Source: Lachnoclostridium sp. UBA6475 (GTDB lineage Bacteria; Bacillota; Clostridia; Lachnospirales; Lachnospiraceae). From it: a DNA stretch of 11,533 bases. Both the position numbers and the translations under genes were made by a program. The stretch lies in NCBI GenBank assembly GCA_002435545.1, contig DJNB01000228.1:1-11533 (forward strand), given 5' to 3'. This document shows positions 5,810 through 11,533 of the stretch, one piece after another. The notes under the pieces are model-generated. The model had not been told where the DNA came from. It did no database searches and saw only the letters and a list, made by a program, of their open reading frames with translations. Numbering within the stretch: position 1 is the first letter of the stretch; each line of letters opens with the position of its first letter.

Positions 5810-7120
5810 TTATTCTTCTTCCATGATATCTACGTTTTCACCGCGGAGAATCTTGTTGATGTTACGTACGGCACACATTTTTCCGCACATCGTACAAGTA
5901 TCTTCTTTTTCCGGTTTGCTCTCTGCACGATAACGGCGGGCCTTTTCCGGATCAATGGCAAGATCAAACTGCTTTTCCCAATCCAGATTTCTTCTTGCTT
6001 CGCTCATCTGGAAATCCCAATCTTTGGCTCCCGGAATTCCTTTGGCAACATCTGCAGCATGAGCGGCAATCTTAGAAGCGATGATACCCTCTTTTACGTC
6101 GTCTACGGTTGGCAGGCGAAGATGTTCTGCCGGTGTTACATAGCAGAGGAAAGATGCACCGTAAGTCGCTGCGATAGCTCCTCCGATCGCACTTGTAATA
6201 TGGTCATATCCCGGTGCAATATCGGTAACCAATGGTCCAAGTACATAGAACGGAGCACCTTTACATACCGTCTGCTGAATCTCCATGTTGGCACGGATCT
6301 GATTCAAAGGCATATGTCCCGGTCCTTCAACCATAACCTGTACATTATGGTTCCATGCGCGCTGGGTTAATTCTCCAAGTGCTACCAATTCCGAAATCTG
6401 GGAAAGATCTCCCGCATCCTCAATACTTCCCGGACGGCAGGCATCTCCAAGACTGATCGTAACATCGTATTTTTCACAGATGTCAAGAATCTCATCGTAT
6501 CTCTCATAAAATGGGTTTTCATTTCCGGTAAGTTCCATCCATGCAAAGATGATCGAACCACCACGGGAAACGATGTTGGTATGACGAAGATGCTGTTTGA
6601 AACGCTCTGCGGTCTGGCGGTTGATACCACAGTGGATCGTCATGAAATCCACACCATCTTCCGCATGCATACGAACGATATCGATCCACTCATCTGTCGT
6701 AATGGCTTTCAATGCCTTATTGTAATATACAACGGCATCGTAAATCGGCACAGTACCAAGTACAGCCGGACACTCTGCGGTCAATTTGCGGCGGAATTTT
6801 TTCGTATCTCCATAGGAACTGAGATCCATGATCGCTTCGGCTCCCATATCAATCGCTGCCTTTACTTTCTCCATCTCGACATCCAGATCCAGACAATCTT
6901 TACTTGTTCCCAGATTGACATTGATCTTCGTCTTCAATTTACTTCCAATACCAAATGGTTTGAGGCATTTATGATTTTTATTGGCAGGAATTGCCACCTG
7001 TCCTTTTGCCACAAGATCCATCAATTCTTCTTTCCGAATATTTTCATATTCACACACGCGCTGCATTTCTTCCGTAAAAATACCTTTTCGCGCAGCATCC
7101 ATCTGTGTCGTATAGTTCAT
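5810..7120 (-). CDS. thiC: Phosphomethylpyrimidine synthase ThiC
   Basis: ThiC is a radical SAM enzyme that rearranges 5-aminoimidazole ribotide into hydroxymethylpyrimidine phosphate, the pyrimidine half of thiamine. The 436 residues cover the full short form of the family, which lacks the long N-terminal extension of the E. coli enzyme. Recognisable segments are MNYTTQMDAARKG at the start, NVNLGTS (68-74), TIHCGINRQT (161-170), SRGGSI (185-190), LGDACRPGS (224-232), VEGPGHMPLNQI (264-275), LGPLVTDIAPGYDHI (294-308) and the C-terminal cluster motif C409-x2-C412-x3-C416. The spacing of the last motif is one residue shorter than the CX2CX4C described for proteobacterial ThiC. GGAGGA (7128-7133) precedes the ATG. 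It lies 29 bases downstream of icd with no room for a TPP riboswitch. The ThiC paralogue that makes hydroxybenzimidazole (BzaF type) is an alternative, but no cobamide genes are nearby. Confidence 0.95.
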   Translation of the reverse strand: MNYTTQMDAARKGIFTEEMQRVCEYENIRKEELMDLVAKGQVAIPANKNHKCLKPFGIGSKLKTKINVNLGTSKDCLDLDVEMEKVKAAIDMGAEAIMDLSSYGDTKKFRRKLTAECPAVLGTVPIYDAVVYYNKALKAITTDEWIDIVRMHAEDGVDFMTIHCGINRQTAERFKQHLRHTNIVSRGGSIIFAWMELTGNENPFYERYDEILDICEKYDVTISLGDACRPGSIEDAGDLSQISELVALGELTQRAWNHNVQVMVEGPGHMPLNQIRANMEIQQTVCKGAPFYVLGPLVTDIAPGYDHITSAIGGAIAATYGASFLCYVTPAEHLRLPTVDDVKEGIIASKIAAHAADVAKGIPGAKDWDFQMSEARRNLDWEKQFDLAIDPEKARRYRAESKPEKEDTCTMCGKMCAVRNINKILRGENVDIMEEE

Positions 7121-7149
7121 TCAGTTTTCCTCCGTTATTCTTTCTTGTA

Positions 7150-8355
7150 TTACATGCGATCCAATGTATCGCGAACTGCCTTGATAAAGTTCTCACTGTT
7201 CAATACGGTAACATCTTTCAATTCCGTGATAAGAGCAAGATCCTTTGTCATCTTACCTTCCTCGATCGTCTGCAATGTCGCTTTTTCAAGCTTGTCCGCA
7301 AATTCCTGAAGTTCTTTGATGCCATCCAGTTCTCCACGTTTTCTAAGCGCTCCCGTCCAGGCAAAGATCGTCGCTACTGAGTTTGTAGATGTCTCTTCTC
7401 CTTTGAGATGCTTGTAATAGTGTCTCTGGACCGTTCCGTGTGCTGCCTCATACTCGTATACACCGCTTGGGGAAACCAGTACGGAAGTCATCATTGCCAG
7501 AGAACCGCACGCAGAAGAAACCATGTCACTCATAACGTCACCGTCGTAGTTCTTGCATGCCCAGATAAAGCCGCCCTCAGTCTTCATAACACGGGCTACC
7601 GCATCATCAATCAGCGTATAGAAATACTCCAATCCTGCCTCTTCGAATTTGTCCTTATATTCTTTTTCATAAACTTCTGCAAAAATATCTTTGAAATTAT
7701 GATCGTATTTTTTGGAAATGGTATCCTTTGTTGCAAACCAAAGATCCTGTTTGGTATCCAGTGCATAACTAAAGCATGCTTTGGCAAAACTTGTGATCGA
7801 TTTATCCGTATTATGTACGCCCTGGATGATTCCCGGTCCGTCAAATTCATGAATCGTCTCACGCATCTCGGTACCATCTTCTGACGTAAATACCAGTTCG
7901 GCTTTTCCTTTGCCCGGAACTTTGATCTCTACATTTTTATACACATCACCATAAGCATGACGTGCCAGCGTAATTGGCTTTTTCCAGTTTTTTACACATG
8001 GTTCGATTCCTTTTACCTGAATCGGCGCACGAAATACGGTTCCGTCAAGCATTGCACGGATGGTTCCGTTTGGAGATTTCCACATCTCTTTCAAATCGTA
8101 CTCTGTCATACGTGCTGCATTCGGTGTAATCGTTGCACATTTTACCGCAACACCGTATTTTAATGTTGCATTTGCAGAATCTACCGTCACCTGGTCATTT
8201 GTCTCATTACGATATTTCAAACCGAGGTCATAGTACTCTGTCTTCAGATCAATATACGGAAGCAAAAGCTCATCTTTGATCATCTGCCACAAAATACGTG
8301 TCATCTCGTCTCCATCCATCTCAACCAATGGGGTCGTCATCTGAATTTTAGCCAT
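7150..8355 (-). CDS. icd: NADP-dependent isocitrate dehydrogenase, eukaryote-like type
   Basis: This cytoplasmic enzyme oxidatively decarboxylates isocitrate to 2-oxoglutarate, supplying carbon for glutamate and NADPH. The 401-residue product aligns throughout with the homodimeric mammalian-type enzymes rather than with E. coli Icd. Visible matches are VEMDGDEMTRILW (11-23), TPNAARM (77-83), MWKSPNGTIR (91-100), GTVFR (105-109), ARHAYGD (131-137), KDTISKKYD (210-218), GGFIWACKNYDGDVMSD (261-277) and EAAHGTVQRHY (303-313). Substrate-binding arginines R100, R109 and R132 carry the same numbers as in human IDH1. Metal-binding aspartates correspond to D251, D271 or D273, and D277. R311-H312 match the NADP 2'-phosphate-binding pair. 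AAAGGAG (8363-8369) precedes the ATG. It has its own promoter and is followed by thiC. Confidence 0.96.
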   Translation of the reverse strand: MAKIQMTTPLVEMDGDEMTRILWQMIKDELLLPYIDLKTEYYDLGLKYRNETNDQVTVDSANATLKYGVAVKCATITPNAARMTEYDLKEMWKSPNGTIRAMLDGTVFRAPIQVKGIEPCVKNWKKPITLARHAYGDVYKNVEIKVPGKGKAELVFTSEDGTEMRETIHEFDGPGIIQGVHNTDKSITSFAKACFSYALDTKQDLWFATKDTISKKYDHNFKDIFAEVYEKEYKDKFEEAGLEYFYTLIDDAVARVMKTEGGFIWACKNYDGDVMSDMVSSACGSLAMMTSVLVSPSGVYEYEAAHGTVQRHYYKHLKGEETSTNSVATIFAWTGALRKRGELDGIKELQEFADKLEKATLQTIEEGKMTKDLALITELKDVTVLNSENFIKAVRDTLDRM

Positions 8356-8396
8356 TTCTTTTTCTCCTTTACAACATATCTATATTCCTGTTCTCC

Positions 8397-8425
8397 ATCA
8401 TAACATACTCTAGCGCATATTTCAA
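8397..8425 (-). promoter_or_regulatory. Sigma-A promoter of icd-thiC
   Basis: On the minus strand, TTGAAA (8420-8425), a 17-base spacer and TATGAT (8397-8402), preceded by TGT (extended -10), make a strong sigma-A match. Transcription would start near 8390, giving a leader of about 35 bases before the icd ATG, too short for a riboswitch. The -35 lies 5 bases past the stop codon of the upstream GTPase gene, and no terminator separates them, so the upstream operon may also read into icd. Confidence 0.72.
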
Positions 8426-8430
8426 ATAGA

Positions 8431-9387
8431 TTATCCAAAATATACAACTTCTTCCTGCGGCGGCTGTGCCGGCTCGATCTTTTCCGCATAGAGCACCGGA
8501 AATTCTCCGCCGTGCTTTCTGCTCTGCTGTGTCTTTACCGTCACCGTTACCATCACCCAGCTGTCGTTCTTATATTGATCCGCCCCCTCGGCGTGGCACA
8601 TATAACCGATCCGCGCAATATCGTCTGCACAGCAGGTCATTGCCTTGCGGGATGGGACAAACGCCCCGGCCGGAAATGTCTTATTGCGGTATACCTGGCC
8701 TTTAAAGGTAATTTTCTTACCCATATATTTTCGCGGATTTTCACCGATATCCAGATACCACAGACCAAAGTCGTCATCTTCCAGTGTGATCTCTGACGCA
8801 TTGACATCGTACGGGAGTTCCTCGTCAATCTTACTCTCTACCGTACCATCTGCGGATTCAAACAATACCTGTGCCTGACGGTTGATCGCTTTGACATTTC
8901 GTCTTGCCGCCGGTTTGTCAATATTATCCGATTCACAGCGGTTAAAAATGACAAGATCTGCCATTTTAAAATGTGACATCATAAGGGATTTCATGTTGGC
9001 GCTGTAAATCTGGAATGTCTGTGCATTTACCGTCGTAAATGTCTGTACAACAATCCAGTTTTCCGGAAATGTCTCGCGGTACATTTTATCCAGATCCCAC
9101 ATTCCATTGCACTCAACCACAATGCGGTTTGGTTTATATTTTTCCTGTAATTTCTTACAGCAGTCTTCCGTAAGTTCGTCCTCATCCTCCAACACGACAC
9201 AGGAGATCCGGTTTTTCATCAGCAGCTGATCGTCGATCTCATGTTCGCCTTCTTCACACAGGATAAGCAGCGTCTTTGCTCCATCGGCAAAATTTCCCTC
9301 TTCGATCACTTCTTCGATACAGGTACTTTTTCCACTCTCCAAAAAACCGGTAAAAAGATAAACCGGAATTTCTTTTTTCCCAAACAT
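8431..9387 (-). CDS. COG0523 (CobW-like) GTPase fused to a YcgQ/DUF1980-like C-terminal domain
   Basis: The product is 318 residues, starting at an ATG preceded by AAAGGAGG. Residues 1 to about 190 form a CobW-type G domain: Walker A GFLESGKST (14-22), VVECNG (91-95, the ExxG motif) and FNRCES (148-153, in the NKxD position). The family's CxCC metal-binding motif, expected just after a conserved EFGE..IDG segment, is gone; that stretch reads EEGEHEIDD and ISCVVLED. Residues of about 205-305 (YMGKKITFKGQVYR, FVPSRKAMTCCADD, SWVMVTVTV) resemble the C-terminal domain of YcgQ/TIGR03943 (DUF1980) proteins, which are usually encoded beside a DUF318 permease. Cysteines C252, C253 and C264 could bind metal. 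COG0523 proteins are metal-delivery or metal-homeostasis GTPases. The metal and client here are unknown. It lies 15 bases downstream of the His-rich paralogue. Confidence 0.8.
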   Translation of the reverse strand: MFGKKEIPVYLFTGFLESGKSTCIEEVIEEGNFADGAKTLLILCEEGEHEIDDQLLMKNRISCVVLEDEDELTEDCCKKLQEKYKPNRIVVECNGMWDLDKMYRETFPENWIVVQTFTTVNAQTFQIYSANMKSLMMSHFKMADLVIFNRCESDNIDKPAARRNVKAINRQAQVLFESADGTVESKIDEELPYDVNASEITLEDDDFGLWYLDIGENPRKYMGKKITFKGQVYRNKTFPAGAFVPSRKAMTCCADDIARIGYMCHAEGADQYKNDSWVMVTVTVKTQQSRKHGGEFPVLYAEKIEPAQPPQEEVVYFG

Positions 9388-9402
9388 ATCTGGCGTCCTC
9401 CT

Positions 9403-10578
9403 TTATTTTCCGGCAAACAGACCGCGAAGACCTGCTTCATCCAGTTTCGATCCGATCACACAGATTCTTCCCGTGTAATCCGCTGCCCCGCGGCGTACTT
9501 CGTATTCACCCGGAACGAGATCAAAATGATACCATTCGCCTTCTTCGGAAGCGACGATTCCTTTGGAACGAAGAATGGTTCCCATCTGTACTTTATCGTT
9601 GGCAAGCTTGTCCAAAATGTCTTTCAGCTCTGCTTCATTATATTTGTGTGCTGTCTCAATACCAATGCTTGAGAACACTTCATCCGCATGGTGATGGTGA
9701 TGATGATGTTCATGATCGTGGTCGTGGTCATGGCAGCCACAAGTGCAGTCTTCACCATGTTCATGATGATGGTCGTGATCATGGTGATGCTCATGATCGT
9801 GGTGATGCTCATGGTCGTGATCGTGGTGATGCTCATGATCGTGATCGTGGTCGTGATCGTGGTCATGGTGATGCTCGTGATGGTGGTCGTGGTCACACTC
9901 TTCGCCATGCTCATGATGATGTCCACATTCCGGACAAACGTCCTCTTCTTCGAGCAATTCTTTCACAAGATCGTTTCTCTTCTCCATCGCATCCAGAATC
10001 TGTTTTCCGTTGATCTGATCCCAAGGCGTCGTAATAATAGAAGCCTCTGTGTTCTGTGTACGGATCAGATCGATGCACGCCTGTAATTTATCTTCTTTCA
10101 TATTGGCGGTACGGCTGAGTACGATCGTTCCGGCATGTTCTACCTGATTATTGTAAAACTCACCAAAGTTCTTCATATACATTTTACATTTTGTTGCATC
10201 AGCAACGGTCGTAAAACTGTTGAGTACCACGCTGTCCTCTGCTACTTTTTCCTTCACACCGAGAACGGCTTTGATGACATCCGAAAGTTTACCAACTCCC
10301 GATGGCTCAATGATGATACGGTCCGGTGCATATTTTTCAAGCACTTCTGCCAATGCGGTGCCAAAATCTCCTACAAGGGAACAGCAGATACAGCCGGAAT
10401 TCATCTCTGTAATATTGATTCCGGAATCTTTCAAAAATCCTCCGTCAATTCCGATTTCTCCAAATTCATTTTCAATTAATACAAGTTTTTCTCCTGTAAA
10501 TGCTTCTTCAATTAATTTTTTGATCAAGGTTGTCTTTCCGGCTCCTAAAAAGCCTGAAATAATGTCAATTTTTGTCAT
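9403..10578 (-). CDS. COG0523 (CobW-like) metallochaperone GTPase with giant His-rich insert
   Basis: The product is 391 residues. Walker A is GFLGAGKTT (9-17), ENEFGEIGIDG (36-46) is conserved, the family's signature metal site is C63-I-C65-C66, and EPSG (91-94) is the switch/Walker B motif. The NKxD base-recognition motif appears as LSRTAN (154-159). Between the G domain and the C-terminal CobW_C-like domain (about 310-391, ending ICVIGSKLDEAGLRGLFAGK) lies a loop at 219-297 with about 44 histidines alternating with Asp and Glu, bracketed by cysteines C215, C218, C228, C278, C280 and C282. Such loops bind Zn, Ni or Co in CobW, YjiA, HypB and related proteins. The specific metal cannot be told. 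The ribosome binding site AAAGGAGA lies inside the last codons of the upstream transporter gene, and only 2 bases separate the two frames, so translation is probably coupled. Confidence 0.92.
   Translation of the reverse strand: MTKIDIISGFLGAGKTTLIKKLIEEAFTGEKLVLIENEFGEIGIDGGFLKDSGINITEMNSGCICCSLVGDFGTALAEVLEKYAPDRIIIEPSGVGKLSDVIKAVLGVKEKVAEDSVVLNSFTTVADATKCKMYMKNFGEFYNNQVEHAGTIVLSRTANMKEDKLQACIDLIRTQNTEASIITTPWDQINGKQILDAMEKRNDLVKELLEEEDVCPECGHHHEHGEECDHDHHHEHHHDHDHDHDHDHEHHHDHDHEHHHDHEHHHDHDHHHEHGEDCTCGCHDHDHDHEHHHHHHHADEVFSSIGIETAHKYNEAELKDILDKLANDKVQMGTILRSKGIVASEEGEWYHFDLVPGEYEVRRGAADYTGRICVIGSKLDEAGLRGLFAGK
9688..9924 (-). repeat. Degenerate His/Asp codon repeat tract
   Basis: This part of the GTPase gene is built almost entirely from CAY, GAY and GAR codons, giving short imperfect tandem units of 6, 9 and 18 bases (HD, HHD, DHEHHH and similar). 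All unit lengths are multiples of three, so slippage or recombination would change the number of metal ligands without breaking the frame. The opposite strand gives artificial Met/Val-rich open frames here. Confidence 0.8.
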
Positions 10579-10580
10579 TT

Positions 10581-11533
10581 TTATAATCTCCTTTCAACTG
10601 ATAATTGTTTCCATGTATATCGATAAAACAGCAGCGAAATAATCGCTGATATACTCCATCCGACCGGCCAGGACATCCAGATTCCGGTACTTCCAAATAT
10701 GCCGGCAAAAACATACGCCAGGATCACTCGCAGGATCAGATCCGTAAAGGTAGAAACCATAAATCCGATCATTGCACTGCTTCCGCGAAGCAATCCGTCT
10801 GCCAGCAGTTTAACTGAAATGATAAAATAAAACGGGGATACGATCTTCAAAAATTCCATTCCCGCTTTCATTGCACCGCCCGTCGGATTTTCCATAAAGA
10901 TCCGGAGCATCTCATTTCCAAAAAAGAAGAATAAGACGAAAAACGGAACTGCGATGATCCAGGCAAGCATCGTACCTGCCCGAAACCCTTTCCGCACACG
11001 GTCTATCTTTGCCGCACCGATATTCTGGGCGGAAAAACTCGACAGCGCGTTGCCTAAGGTCGAAAAGGATGTGATCGTAAACGTATTTAATTTAACCGCC
11101 GCGGAATATCCGGCGATCACTGCAGATCCAAAGGAATTTACAAGGCTTTGGATAAAAATATTTCCCACAGACACAAAACTCTGCTGCAAGATGCTCGGCA
11201 CCGCAATTTTAGCGATACGGCGAAGCATGGATTTCGAATACAGCATTACTTTTCCATGCCCGGTCGGCAGTTTTGCCACCCGCCGTAGCAGCGTAACTAC
11301 TGCCAGAATACCGGCAATTCCCTGTGCGAGAAAGGTCGCCCAGCCGACACCGGATACCCCGAAATGAAACACTGCGACAAAGAGATAATCGAGCACCACA
11401 TTTCCGACGGAAGATCCGATCAGAAAATACAGCGGTGTTTTGGAATCTCCAAGCGCCGTAAAGATCCCGGTTGCCACATTGTAGCAAAACAGGAATACCA
11501 TGCCTCCAATGTATATTTTAAGATAAATATCCC
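10581..11533 (-). CDS. MATE-family multidrug/metabolite exporter, 5' end cut by window edge
   Basis: The last 317 or so residues of a MATE transporter are visible. The frame stays open to the window edge (DIYLKIYIGG precedes the first internal Met at 11501), so that Met is not the start. Matches include FCYNVATGIFTALGDSKTPLYF, which is the end of the first MATE repeat, and the start of the second repeat, AKIAVPSILQQSFVSVGNIF, followed by VNSFGSAVIAGYSAAVK and FSAQNIGAAKIDRVRKG. Several hydrophobic segments follow, up to the tail YTWKQLSVERRL. MATE proteins exchange cationic drugs or metabolites for Na+ or H+ in the cytoplasmic membrane; the substrate cannot be inferred here. The last codons (GAA AGG AGA) double as the ribosome binding site of the downstream His-rich GTPase gene, suggesting one operon. 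Confidence 0.9.
   Translation of the reverse strand, partial: DIYLKIYIGGMVFLFCYNVATGIFTALGDSKTPLYFLIGSSVGNVVLDYLFVAVFHFGVSGVGWATFLAQGIAGILAVVTLLRRVAKLPTGHGKVMLYSKSMLRRIAKIAVPSILQQSFVSVGNIFIQSLVNSFGSAVIAGYSAAVKLNTFTITSFSTLGNALSSFSAQNIGAAKIDRVRKGFRAGTMLAWIIAVPFFVLFFFFGNEMLRIFMENPTGGAMKAGMEFLKIVSPFYFIISVKLLADGLLRGSSAMIGFMVSTFTDLILRVILAYVFAGIFGSTGIWMSWPVGWSISAIISLLFYRYTWKQLSVERRL

Noticed and set aside
5214..5933. A 239-codon plus-strand open frame opposite the SpoIID-family gene and the end of thiC
   Set aside because: It is antisense to confident coding sequence, crosses the terminator and is rich in Ser/Phe from reversed Lys/Glu codons.
7121..7149. Riboswitch or promoter between icd and thiC
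   Set aside because: The 29-base gap contains only the thiC ribosome binding site, too short for either.
6581..7309. A 242-codon plus-strand open frame opposite thiC and the end of icd
   Set aside because: It lies antisense to two confidently identified genes, has no family character and no Shine-Dalgarno site.
9648..10086. Open frames on the plus strand rich in Met/Val or His/Asp, looking like a membrane protein
   Set aside because: They are the antisense reading of the His/Asp codon tract of the COG0523 GTPase. They have no ribosome binding site and their composition follows directly from the repeat.

Overview
The window looks like ordinary chromosome from an anaerobic, probably spore-forming Firmicute. 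Family Lachnospiraceae is the best guess. The basis is the strong AGGAGG-type ribosome binding sites, the dense gene packing, the lysine-rich bacterial Ig-like (Big_2) tail on a secreted protease, a SpoIID-family protein, a eukaryote-like NADP isocitrate dehydrogenase and a clostridial-type ThiC. Nine protein genes fill nearly all of the sequence. I see no tRNA, rRNA, CRISPR array, insertion sequence, prophage gene or recognisable riboswitch, and no gene-free stretch longer than about 130 bases.

Left part (1-4176): a degenerate HD-GYP-type signalling protein reads leftward off the edge. A 131-base gap divides it from a rightward secreted subtilisin-like protease. The two inferred promoters in that gap overlap each other around a perfect 13-base palindrome. 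The protease is followed by its own-promoter neighbour, a six-helix YihY/BrkB membrane protein. The 3' end of that gene overlaps, tail to tail, the end of a leftward SpoIID/LytB-domain gene.

Middle (4118-8430): all leftward. A sigma-A promoter just after the end of the metallochaperone genes drives icd and then thiC (29 bases apart). A strong intrinsic terminator ends this unit. Its second hairpin arm contains the ribosome binding site of the SpoIID-family gene, and its U-tract runs into that gene's TTG start codon.

Right part (8431-11533): a tight leftward cluster of a MATE-family exporter (cut by the right edge), a COG0523 (CobW-like) GTPase with a very long His/Asp/Glu metal-binding insert, and a second COG0523 GTPase that has lost the CxCC metal site but carries a C-terminal domain resembling the YcgQ/DUF1980 family. 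The genes are 2 and 15 bases apart, so they probably form one operon concerned with metal handling. This tandem, functionally complementary GTPase pair is the most unusual part of the window. The other genes are recognisable families with some odd details, and I do not see a clearly unprecedented system.
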